Shown one piece after another: positions 9,737 to 20,800 of a stretch of DNA of 22,876 nucleotides. Location of the stretch: the NCBI GenBank assembly GCA_025331435.1, contig JAIWNI010000217.1, forward strand, positions 1-22,876. The letters are read 5' to 3'. The stretch's first letter is position 1. Each line of letters opens with the position of its first letter. The position numbers and the translations under genes are program-made. The DNA is from Choanephora cucurbitarum. Its lineage: Eukaryota > Mucoromycota > Mucoromycetes > Mucorales > Choanephoraceae. A model generated the notes under the pieces. That model saw only the letters and a list, made by a program, of their open reading frames with translations. It did not search any database and was not told the DNA's origin.

Positions 9737-10639
9737 CATCAAACGATTTTGCACAAGAGAGACATTATGAGCATATAAAATGCTTGTTTATGAAAGAAGA
9801 GTAGGCAGTAAAGAGAATGACTATGAATGAGAGAAGATCTGTCAGTCAAATGATTATGCAACTATCGAAACATTAAGTGAGATTACATTGGTACCGTAGT
9901 AGAAGAGACAGACATTGGCTTGTAAGATGAACGACAGTAGGTTTCAGATGATAGATGGATAAACAGCTTTAAATAATGGATGGAACTCAATTCATAAAAA
10001 CATTAACCAGCTGATCATATAGAATATACATGACATTAGTCAAAAAGTTTGCAGCTAAAGGTAGATGAAAATCCAAACGCACTAATTAAGTTGTAATGAG
10101 AAAAATCCTGGATATGTTAAAGATGTCATTTACAATTAGGTTTTGGATAATGATCATGCTAAGTAACCACTACTTAAGTAAAAGGGATAGCTATAAAGAC
10201 ATGATAGTAGATAGGAGGTTATGATTGCAGTTAGATTCTAGCTTGAGAAGAAACAAAGTGTCATTATATGTGCTTCTCTTCTATTCAAGATAAAGCTTAC
10301 TTTTGCTGTGCAATTGATACAAGAGAGAGAAAATGAAAAAATGGGGAAATGAGAAAAACCGGCCAGTATTTAGTATAATCTGAGTAGTGATGGGAAGAAA
10401 AATAGGTATGCATCAATTAGAAGAAGACTGAAATAAACGAAATGGACGAATGTCTTAGATTTGCATGAAAGGAACTTTTGTGGCTCCACAGTCCATTTTG
10501 GTTTTGCTCAAGGACTGTCATATTTGTACCAAATATGGAAACATCTCTCTCATTTCAGAAAGCGAAACAGATTGATGGTTTTTCACTTAACCGCCTTGTC
10601 TTTATTATCTTCCCTATCTATACTACAAATCTTTTTCTT
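9737..10639. other. Purine-rich non-coding stretch 3' of the transposase gene
   Basis: The + strand is A/G-rich with no supported gene. A 126-codon + strand frame at 10461-10841 runs partly antisense to the last transposase exon and has no domain. If the CMC element is intact, its end near this gene would lie here or further left. I could not identify its terminal inverted repeat. Confidence 0.4.
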
Positions 10640-13600
10640 CTACATGTTTGAAATTCTACCAGGACGTCTGTTGTCTAACTTTTTAAAGTACATAGCATTT
10701 GGCCAAACCAACTTCAAATTTCTATCGTTGTCGTCGTATCTAACTAGACCGGCTATGGTGACTATATCTTCTACATCACAAACCATCACCTTCCCATGTT
10801 CAGTGTCTCCAAAACGTTTTACCACAGGTACACCAAAATGATCGAAGCTGTGTTGCTTCATAACTGAAACAACAGCCAAAAAACTAAGAACACCACCATA
10901 AGTATGGCTCATAAACGAAAACCACTTCTCCTGCATACCAAGAAGCACGCGTCCTGTGAAATTTACGATCAGCAAAAGAAAGAAGTAAACTAATCAAGCT
11001 CTTACGTGTTAGTTTCCCAAGCCTCAAAAATAACGATGTTGTTTGCACGTTGAAGCTGCTTATTATAACTGCGATAGAACTTGGATTGTATGATCATACT
11101 GTCTTTCAACAGACGGGCTGCTGCTTCGACCTTCCAATCATCAACAGAAAGACTACTACCTGTCGCACGTCGCAGATACAACTGAAGAGCCGATCTCACA
11201 TCCACTGAAGATACACCGAAGAAAGTGGGAGTATCATTTAGATCGATAATCTTGAATTCCTCCAAAGTTGAGCAAGTGAGATATCTCCAGGAATAATTTC
11301 TCGAAAATTGTTGGGGTCATCAGAAGTTGGAGGACGAACATTTTCTCTTGCCATCTGGCTCTGTAACTCTTTATAGAAGTTGAGGCGTCTGATTATGTTG
11401 TTCGTCTCTTGACCCGGTCTTGACTTGGACTTTGACAAGTTAGTGAACTTTTGGATAGTGCGTTCAAGTGACCGACAAGAGTAGTATCTGAGAGGTCCCC
11501 ATTGTTTGATCAAGTCGGTCATATGGAAAGTGGTATAATGATTGTTCATCGTCCAAACTCGAACGTTGATACGATGATTGTTGATTTCATTGTTCAAAAA
11601 TGTACCCCAAGATGTCAACATCCTAAAAGTGAGCTGGTTAGTGTGTAAAACTTTTTTTGATTCAAGTATAGATCCTTACAACTTCATTCTTCTCAATTCT
11701 TCTCTGGTGATTGATCTTTGCAAGCTAATAGAACAGGCGTTTACTAGATTCATAAGAGCTTTCTTTGTCTCAGAGAATCGAAGCTTTGGAATCACCATTG
11801 TGGGTACTATATACAGTAAAAAGTACTGCCAATCAACGGCTCTGTAATAACGCTTTCGATGATCAAACGAATATTCAAAAGCTGATGGGGTTGTGTTTTT
11901 ACTGATGCGGATCCATTGACCGAGATTGCTCATGAATATAGTTTGGTTAAGACTGGGTACAACGGAGAAAGTGTAATGAGTGCTGTTCAGTGCTTTGTAG
12001 AATGAGTTGGTGCTTGGATCTAATAGTTTATAGATGAGGTGACCAATACCGTGTCCCAGCATGTGCAATTCATCACCAAAAAAAGAAAAGGGACCCAAGA
12101 AGGAGTTCAATGTAGCTATGGTTACAGGAACACCTTTCATTCCAAACTAAACAAAACAAGAAACGTTAGAAGAGGACATTGAATGATGCTGTTGTCACTT
12201 ACATCATCACCGTTAACAAGGTCTTCCTTTGTACGATCAGCACCTTGATTGGGAAAGTACTTGCCATTGTTGGTGATGGGGATAGGTGAAATGCCCATAC
12301 CTATACAAGCGCGGCAACCATAAGTACTTGTATGTCCTGCAAACACCATCAATTCAGAGATACCAGGGATATCACCGGTGAACCCAAGGATGGCAACTCT
12401 GCCCCGAAACTTCTCCACACCTTTCCTTCTGTATGATGAGCCCATCAGTGTGCATCTTGGTCACCTCAGCAATCACAGGCTGCAAAAACGAAATAACATC
12501 AAAAGGTTTTTCAGGACATACACCGATTTGAATCATGTTTTCGTCCTTGGTACTATCATGAAAAAGATTAGCGACTTCTTTTGAATGGGACTTTAGGATA
12601 AGCTTACCGATGCTCAGGATGAACATTCATTACAAGGCAGTTGATCATGACCTGATGCGCCTTCTGCATATTCTTGAGTTGGTAGCCATCCACGAACAAG
12701 ATAAGACAGATGGTGTCTGCATCTATAACACCATCTTGCACTAATTTTTGGAAAGATTCCCCAGAAAAGACATCTTTGTACTCTTGTACTAACTGTTGGT
12801 GCTGGGCGAAAAATTCAGCTGAGTAGCCCAACATGGCTTCTCTTTGCTCATCGACGTACAATTCGGTAAGTGCTCTACCGACAGAGGTGTATGCCATTTG
12901 TCTTGTCGGTCTCAACTCGGGCAAGGGAAGGCTTTCATCTCTATCAATGCTGTCCATAGCCGCCAATACTTCTTCTTCGTTACAATATCTTGGCTTACGA
13001 CATTCTGGGTTTGGGCAGATCTTTAAATCGGGTTGATCTGTAGGGTACATATAACACCCATCTACACAAATGTCATAGTTTACTGTCATCAAAGAGTTCT
13101 TGTTGATTGTGCGACGAAAGGTGTCAGGGGATGGTAGGTGAAGATCAGCTAGTGTTTTAACAAAACATTATTCCTATTAGTTTAAATTTTGACATGAACG
13201 AAGTTTCAAGTACATTACATGTGGGATTGATGGTTGCAATGATTTGTCTGTTGATGAAGTTAACCATATTGCGTTGAAGTTGACGAGGGGTGCGGCCTTC
13301 ATCCATCATACGCATGAATTCTACTACAATATCATTATGAGGACCTGTTGGGGCGGGGGCCTCCCAGTTGTGCACAACGGGATTGGTAACTATGATTGTC
13401 TTTTAGCGCATTGCAACAAATTTAAAGCCGAAGAATAATACTTACACAAAGGTGAGACAACATTTTGAGTTGAGCTATCATGAAAATCGTATGCCATGCC
13501 ATCATCGCCAACACTTTCAGCATCTTCCATAATGACGTCTTCCTGGGTTTGCGTGTGCTCGTTGTTCAAGAGTGATTCAGCGGCATAACGAGCTGCACAG

Positions 13601-13674
13601 GTAGAAATATGGTTGGTCAAGTCAATCTGGTGAACGAAGACAGCTTGACAGAATAAACAAGTGGGGAAGGTCAT
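10640..13674 (-). pseudogene. CMC (CACTA/EnSpm-like) DNA transposase, seven exons, frame interrupted
   Basis: Cut-and-paste transposase of about 890 residues. Exons on the minus strand: 13674-13446, 13389-13219, 13148-12608, 12552-12203, 12146-11680, 11622-11006, 10953-10640. Introns are 52-70 bp with donors such as GTAAGT; phases agree at the first five junctions. Exon 1 opens with a C2HC finger (C6, C9, H22, C26). Exon 3 has a Cys-rich zinc segment (YDICVDGCYMY, ICPNPECRKPRYC) and FVDGYQLKN. Exon 4 carries GFTGDIPG with the first catalytic Asp, then GHTSTYGCRAC. Exon 5 has FFGDELHMLGHGIGH with the likely second Asp. Exon 6 has VWTMNNHYTTFHM and WGPLRYYSCRSLER, whose Glu may complete the acidic triad. 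Frame breaks occur near 12422-12428 (one extra base by an A-run), 11264-11268 (one base short in a T-run), and late in exon 6 (one extra base). It is either a recently broken copy or a copy with sequence errors. Confidence 0.85.
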
Positions 13675-14633
13675 TTTAAGAAAGATTTAAATGGTAAGTA
13701 AAAGGTAGCTAAAGGTTAAAGGTGAGTTTTGTTATAGGAATGAAGAAAAAAGGCGGTTTCTCTATTCGACATGTTGGGTATATATACAGTTTGGTTTTTC
13801 TTTGGATAGTGAAATTGTTTCTCAACCTCTTTTGAAGCCTTGATTTATTTTGCTAATGCAACCAAAGTGTCATTAGTATTCATTTTATCTGATAAACAAA
13901 TTTATTGTTATAATCCCTGAACCCCTTTGACCTTATATGGTCTTACAAATCTCATTATGGGTACATATTTCAGAATTTTGTGATTCTTATTTTCGGGAAG
14001 TAGATATATATTATATTGTTTGTGCGTTTAAGCAAAATGTTCTATTTGGATTAGATTAATTGCACCTGCACTCTTATTCTTTAATATGTACTGTCGAACT
14101 CATTTTAGAATATCAGGACAATTTGATACTGAATTTTCCTTTGATACATTAATTGATTGTCAAGTTGTTTAGAAGGATGACCTATCTTTAGCAAATAACA
14201 ATTTCTGATTAAAAGTACTTGCTTTCACTATCCACATTGCCCATACAAATGCTTTATTTGTACATTAAACATACATAGACTGCCGTTTTGACAAAATTTG
14301 TTGTAACATCTATCTGGAATCAAATATCGTAGAGACAGAGTACAATAAAAGCAGCGAGGTAAAACTAAGAATGTTGTCTCTTACACATTTCTTTTTTTCT
14401 ATTCAGATCAAAAGGAAAACGATGTTTTCACTTTTTCTCAATCTCTGTTTTGACAAACACATACAGTGGTAAAAATTAGTCCATGGCAAATAGAAAATAG
14501 ACATGCAGAACTTACATGCCAAACTACATATTTGTACTTCTTTAATTCTTGCTTTATTTTCTCATTTGCGTCAAACATTGTTTATATGTGTAAAAAAAAG
14601 AAACATTAACAACTCTTTACCCTTTACTGTTAG
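13675..14633. other. Intergenic region between divergent genes, probable bidirectional promoter
   Basis: No gene seen in these 959 bp. The transposase gene starts leftward at 13674 and the unknown gene rightward at 14634, so both promoters must lie here if those starts are right. The region is AT-rich, with TATA-like sequences near both ends. Confidence 0.5.
13779..13786 (-). promoter_or_regulatory. TATA-box candidate of the CMC transposase gene
   Basis: TATATATA lies about 105 bp upstream of the transposase ATG at 13674. This spacing is reasonable for a fungal TATA box. Such strings are common in AT-rich DNA, so support is positional only. Confidence 0.4.
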
Positions 14634-15752
14634 ATGACTCTTCAAGAACAAATCAAGTCTTTAGCCGAATGTTGCAAACAAATTTCTGATAATGTGAATT
14701 TTCTCAGAAACTCTGTCAATGCTATGAGAAATGATATGGTCATTTATGAGAGGAATATAATAAACCGTATAGAGAGTATGCAAAGCATAGGAACATGTAA
14801 GTTTTTTTTGGCAAAATTCCTTGTAATCACACTAATTCGTGACCCTTCTCTGTTACACTTTGATAATAAGCTTCGTCTTCTACTCAAGTCGTAAACTTGA
14901 ATGATGCTCCCAAAAGCTCCATCAAAATGCCTATGCCCAGAGATCTGGACTCAACAGAACAGTTATATGATGCCCGTATTAACTACTTTTTGGATCAATG
15001 GCTGCACGATGAAGCTAGTTCAGGTCTAACTGACATGTCACTGTTCCGTATTGAAAAGAGACAATTAAGGAATATGTACAAAGACTTTTGCAAAGCCTAG
15101 ATTCTGTGGTAATCGGTCACATTATCGCCATAATGGAGGCCGACAATCCGCATTGGGCATTGAATTCTTATAGTCAGTTAGATATGAGGTTAAAGCAAGA
15201 TGCATTAACGTCTTTTCGAAAACTGGCTAAAGCAAAGGACATACCAACCGACCGTTGTGACAACTTTTGGTTAGAAAACATGATACTGGGCTACTTGTAT
15301 CGCAATAGACAACAGCCTAAAAAAACGAAGGTAATGTAATATCTACTCGCATGTACTTGCTTTTTAATTGAGTGCTTTTCTAAAGTTAATGGAGGCAAAC
15401 AAATTGATTGAAATTGAAGCTCACAATGATGATCAACAAACTTCTTTTGCTACACCAAGTCAGCAAGCATATGCTTCTGAAATGGATCGTCAGGTTCAGA
15501 ACCCAAGAGAAGGTAGTACTTATATACACCATCACCATCTACTCTTGTTGATATTCTGGTTTTGTTTAGAAGATTGGATGATCAATAAAAGTAATGGTCC
15601 TTGTGACACTACCCTTTTAATTTCTTATTTACCTTTTTCTTCTGACTGTTTTTTTTCACGCTATCTCCTCTTTGCCATGTTGCTCATAGTTTTCTTTTGA
15701 AGATTACATGAAGGTGGTTGTAAATGACTTACACGATGAAATGGTGGCATAG
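14634..15752 (+). CDS. Unknown six-exon gene, divergent from the CMC transposase; possible second gene of the element
   Basis: I do not recognise this protein (about 240 residues). Proposed exons: 14634-14796, 14889-15330, 15386-15512, 15570-15590, 15703-15752. The second segment is split by a frame break in the T-run 15086-15089, where one more T would restore phase. All splice phases agree (donors GTAAGT, GTAATG, GTAGTA, GTAATG; acceptors CAAG, AAAG, TTTAG, GAAG), and the last exon ends at TAG. The N-terminus (about 1-50) is hydrophilic and heptad-like, so a coiled coil is likely. The middle is acidic to basic with spaced aromatics (HWALNSYSQLDMRL, CDNFWLENMILGYLYRNR) and ends in basic PKKTK, possibly a DNA-binding or nuclear segment. 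The ATG follows TTACTGTTAG, which looks like a splice acceptor, so the real start may be further upstream. Head-to-head placement suggests an accessory protein of the transposon, but it could be a host gene. Confidence 0.5.
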
Positions 15753-17142
15753 TTTTACTCTTCTTAATTTTCTGTTCATACATCAACTAACTTATAATCT
15801 CTTGATCGTTGTATTCAAAGGTTGTGAATACTTGAAGGTTAGATCAAAACTTTTTAGACGATAAACCTGGGTTGCTTCGAAGTAATACAATTTATATATG
15901 CTTGTTGAAAGACTACTTTACGCCCATCAAGTCATGCCATTCAGAATCTATTTTTCTAGCTTCGAAATGCACTGTGTTTATTCAATCTAAATATCTTCCC
16001 TTCGCGCAATTCAACGAATCACGGAACTACGGCTTTCTGCTCAACGCACAAGAAGTACTCAAAGTACATGGGAAGGCTTATTCAGCCTGCTCATGCAAAG
16101 TACGACAAAGGTTTAATGATTCACAATAACTTCTATGAAAGCTTTATTTAGACTATTCAAGAAAGCCATGAGTTATCATGTGCGCTTTTGGATAACGAAT
16201 AATAAGTATAGGGATCAGTTTGCGCAAGTATCAACCTATATCTTGAGTTTCTCTGCAACTTTTTGCTGTCTTATATTCTTGACATGCTAAAAGTATCTCT
16301 CTCTTGCGCATTACAGCAGTTGTCATCAGTTGTATATCCTCATGTAAACTTCTTAATTGTCTCGGTTGCACAAAAGCTTTAATTTTTCTTGAGAGTGATT
16401 CAACAGACTTTCTTATGGCCCATTGGTCGTACCTTTTTCTTTCTTCTTTACTATGCTGTATGTCTACCTTTGTAAATGAACTTTATAATTTTAAAGTCAA
16501 CAATAGTGAAAGTTTTGAAGATTGATGTCATCTTTTGTTTCATTCGCTAAGTATTTTGAACCCTTTTCGATTCATACCCCCTTTCCATATATGGATGTTT
16601 CTTTTACCATTTTTTGCACATCAGTCCCCCAATTCTGTTTTACATTCATGTAACGGAGCCTTAACAAGCCTCATTTTTGTTTCACTTCTGTCTTCTTTCT
16701 TTCAAATTTCTTCTCAAAAATAAAGTTTACTTTCACTTCTTTATTATTCGCTACTTATGTCTCGAATGTAATAACCCAGCAATTTATTCACTTTTTTCGG
16801 AATTGAATTCTCCTCTTTTTAAGAAAAAAAGCAAAAATACTCTCTCATTTTTCATTGAAGACATTTTTCGCTGGTGAGCTTTTTGTCTTTATATTTTTTC
16901 GTCTCCAAAATTTAACATGAAAAAAAGTTGTGAGATCTCATCATCTCCAATCTGGTTGAAACTTGGCATAAGGGTTCCTTAACCCATTCTCATTGACAAT
17001 AAACCAAAAAATTAGCACTTTTTCTCATTCATTTCACTATAACTGCCTCCTTAAGAAAAATATGATGTGTACACACATGTTTCATATGTGCACACACTTG
17101 AAACCGAAATTTTTATTGATCATTTACGCCGTAGTGTAAAAT
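15753..17142. other. Pyrimidine-rich non-coding stretch
   Basis: Open frames of 60-85 codons here (for example 15872-16129, 16304-16525) show no domain and are dominated by F, S and L from the T/C-rich + strand. At about 17063-17099 two degenerate copies of TGTG(T/C)ACACAC occur. No gene is supported. Confidence 0.45.
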
Positions 17143-17273
17143 GGAGTATATACACTGATTTCTACTGAGTCTTTTGAAGAAATCGACTGTGGTGCTCACT
17201 CTAGGATACACAGTAAATAACTGTGTGAACTTACTCCCTTTGACAGACTCAACCACAAGAAATTATACACTCC
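17143..17273. repeat. 131-bp imperfect palindromic repeat (MITE-like)
   Basis: The left end GGAGTATATACACTG is mirrored by TATACACTCC at the right end. TGAGTCTTTTGAAG (left) is mirrored by CTTTGACAGACTCA (right). A perfect ACACAGT-AAATA-ACTGTGT hairpin lies between them. Arms differ in length by small indels. Size and structure resemble a foldback MITE. No second copy was found in the window. Confidence 0.55.
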
Positions 17274-17287
17274 GTGCGTTGTTGTGT

Positions 17288-17587
17288 ATTGAACAAGTTT
17301 CTTAGAGCCCTTCCAGAAGGATAACGTGCTTATTTTATTCAATGCCCATATTGAGCTTCCTTAATTATGGTGTCATTAAAATTATAGATATGCTTATTGA
17401 ATGTATAGGTTCAACTTAAAATCATTTATAATATAGAGATGCAGTTCTTTTTTGTACTACATATAGGTACTTCTTTATCGTTTCTTATATCCCAGTCTTT
17501 CGCTTAACTATCAGGAAAAAGTCGGCTTGTTAGTGAGATATCAAGTCAAGGAGAGAAGTAGCAAAGAATAACAATTATCAGAAGCAA
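17288..17587 (+). repeat. Dispersed repeat B, copy 2
   Basis: Direct-orientation copy of 9435-9736. It begins at the same sequence (ATTGAACAAGTTTCTTA) and remains alignable to about AAGTAGCAAAGAA...ATCAGAAGCAA. It is not preceded by repeat A here, so A and B are separate units. Confidence 0.8.
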
Positions 17588-17822
17588 TCTCTCAGCCGAA
17601 GAAGAAGCATGCACAAAAAAAAGCAGTATATCATTCGGCATAATGAAGTAAAAGACATTAAGGTTAACAGAAAGTGTTTGATCATAGGCATTGGCAATAG
17701 ATGAGCATCAAACAATTTTTTTTGTGTAGAATTACTAGTTTATTATTAATTGAATGGTAAGTCACACGTCAAAAGAGAGGTGTGCTTGGAGCAATAATTA
17801 AAATAAAAAGAAAACAAAATTA
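17588..17822 (-). other. Possible LINE 3' UTR
   Basis: This stretch follows the ORF2 stop on the minus strand. A T8 run on the + strand at about 17717-17724 would read as a short A-tail on the LINE strand. That would make the 3' UTR about 100 bp. Borders are not proven. Confidence 0.3.
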
Positions 17823-20800
17823 TTAACTAAGTTTAAGTACCTTTGCGATAATCATAGCTTCAGTGAACGGGATATTCTGGCGAATAAAAGCCCCATGAGC
17901 ACACCAAACGGCACGGGCAGTAGTAGCGCAAAGGCTGAGGAATTGATTAGCGGGAACATAGGGCTAAGCAGCCATTTACCAAAGGGCCGAGACAATGTGA
18001 GAAGGCCGGAAACACATATAAGGGAATTGAGACCGTAGTACGAGAGGCCATAGTTCCCACTTCACTGGGCATGTAACCAACAGATGTTGGCGATCATCCT
18101 CAGCGGTTTGCAAAAAGAGCAGGAAGGGGACACCTCGGCCAAAAACTGGGCAATGAAAGCATGACAATGGATCTTATTTTAGATGATGCGATACCACATT
18201 GAGCGACATTCAGGCATCAATGACAGCGACCAAAAGAAGGGCCATGTACGAGAGGGAAGTACGGAGGCAACCGGTTGAAGGAGGGTATCACCCAGAGAGA
18301 CACGGAAAGAGCGATTGGAAAAGTCATCTCAGAACACAGATTGAGCCCTCAAGGCATCAAATGATTGAGTAGTGACGGGGCCGAAACTCACAGGAGAATG
18401 CAGGATGGCAGCGAGTAGGCGAGGCTGCAGAGATAATTCAGGAGAAAGCAGCACTGATCTGAGCTTGGAACCAAGTCGAGGGAACCGCGGTTAATCCTGT
18501 GGATGTAATGGTTGAAAGCAGTTGCGCGACTGGCCGATGTTGAAGAAGTACTTCAGAAGCGAAGGAGTAGGTTGAGAAGCGGCAGCCCAATTATCGTCCG
18601 GGAGTTTGGGGAAGCCATCCGCTAGAGGAAGTTCAAGTAAGGTTGAGAGGTTGCAATCATCCGGAATTGTCAAAGCAAGTTTAGCCATGTGTTTATCTAT
18701 AAAGAAAACAAAGCGCGGACGAAATACCCCTGATCCAGGCCACACGATTTTTTCAGACGAAGAAAGTAGAAGGACAAGGCAGGGAAAGGAGTGTGAACAA
18801 AGAAACAGCTGATGTGGGCAGTCAGTTAGCAATGGAGAATAGAACCCGTAGACGATCTGCGCAGTTCTTTAATTTAGCGAACAAAAAGGCTACCCTGCTT
18901 AACTAAAGGGTCCAAAAGACCTAGTCCCCTTTCATTAAGTTGCTCATAGAGTATATTATAGCGGAAGATGGGTTTAACGCCATGGTTGATGAAACGGCCA
19001 GTAATGCTTCGGACCTTCTTGAAGAAAGACAGCGAAAAGGAAGTCACTCGAAGAACATGCCATAATGACGCCAGAAAAATAGTATTGACAATTGTGGCAC
19101 TGCCACGTAAAGAGAGATTCCTATCTTTGAACCGGTCACACATAGTCTGGAGAGAGTCCAAGAGTTGAAGTTCCACTAATTTTCTCTGTGACAAAGAGCT
19201 GATGAGAGGAAAACAGAGGTAGCGTAAAGCTTTATGGGAAGTCAGATCATGCCAGCTGTGAATTTTAAAGGGTCCCAGTAGAGAGTGCCGTGTAGACGAA
19301 GGTCGACCACTTAAGGAAACCGCCTCAGTTTTGTGCATTTTCACCTTGGCATTATATACTTGGCCGTATCTAGCGAGGTGGTGTTGAAGCAAGCGGAAAT
19401 CAGCTGCATTAGACAGAAACACGTACACATCGTCAGCAGAAGGCAGGACTTTCAGAGGCTCTAGAGTTGGCAGTGAGCTGGACGAGGCAACCTGATCAAA
19501 CGCAAAACTTTGAAAAGCCAAGTCCTGCAGGATAAGCCGGAGAAAAGCCTCAAGGGCAAAATTGAACAGAAGAGGAGACAAAGGGTCCCCCTGGCGAAGG
19601 CCTCGAAGCTGATTTACTTCATCTGAGATATAGCCATTGACGTTGACATGAGCCCTGTTATCAAAGAAAAGGTTATTTCAAGCAGTAAACCAAAAGCAAC
19701 GGAAAGTTAAGACGAAGAAGGGTCCGGCGAAGGTACAGAGGGTGTACACGATCGTATGGCTTCTCTTGGTCTAACAAAAGTGCAACATCAGCTCGCTAAG
19801 TACGACGAGCGTGTTCCATTACCATGTTAACCGGAAGGCCATTAGTTGCTATGAAACGCCCAGGCATAAATCCAGTCTGGAAGGGAGTGATCACGGACGG
19901 AGCAACGTCTTGCGTTCAGTATCCTGGTGAAAATTTTAGCTTCACAATTGATCAAGGAGATGGGGCGCCAATTGCGAAGTAAGGTTGAATCCCTTTTTGT
20001 GTAGAAGCCGAACTCGAACATCTCGTCAAGAGGAAGGAAATAAACAATGTAACAAAGCGTCGTTGTGCACCTGGACAACTAAGTGCTGAAGAGGGGGGAA
20101 GCAATACAAATGGTATATGAAAGCATATCCAAAACCATCAGAACCGGGGCTGCTCTTTTTGGAGACAACCTTAGCGGTAACAGCAATGATATCATCAATC
20201 GTGATTGGAGCGAGCAGTGACTGATGATTATCATCCTTGATACGAGGCATAGATGATACTTCATTGATGTATTCATCCAGCTGAGTTGGGTCAACTGAAT
20301 CAGCCGTGTACAACTGCTGATAGAAGCGATTCGCCGGTCGTAACATGGAAGCAGAATCGGAGCGGGACTCCTTTGTTTCGTCATCACGGAAGGCTGTTAT
20401 CCTCTCTGTTGCCTGCCTTTGCTACATTAGGCGCTTCAAATAGCGAACCGAAGTATCACCCTTCTCACGCCAACGTTGTCCCGATTTAAGAGCCAAACTC
20501 TCAGTGGTCTCCTGCTGGGGAATGGTAACCTCTTGCTCTAAAGGCCGCAAAAAAGTGAGACGGGCCTCTCCAGAAGGTAGGGAACGCAGGAAGTGATTTC
20601 GCTGCGACTAACGTTCACTTAGGCGAGCCTTTCTACTTTTTGTCCGATTGACTCCAAAGCATTTGGTTACCAGCTTGAGGGCTTTTTTGAAAGAGAGCCA
20701 TTGATTCGGGGGTACTGCACTTGGAAGTGGCCTCATCCAGGATAGAGGGAATGATGTCAATCAACCGGTGATGGTATTCAGGAAGCTGAAGCAGTCTCGG

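Noticed and set aside
10461..10841. 126-codon + strand frame
   Set aside because: It partly lies antisense to the last exon of the CMC transposase and shows no recognisable domain.
12405..12445. An extra intron explaining the exon 4 frame change
   Set aside because: The only GT...AG pairs there would be 36 bp or shorter, or would leave the phase unchanged; conserved residues run up to the break from both sides.
9169..17135. CACTAC at 9169 and its reverse complement at about 17130-17135 as CMC terminal repeats
   Set aside because: Only six to seven bases match, the flanking three bases (TGC and TAA) do not form a target duplication, and such short strings are common.
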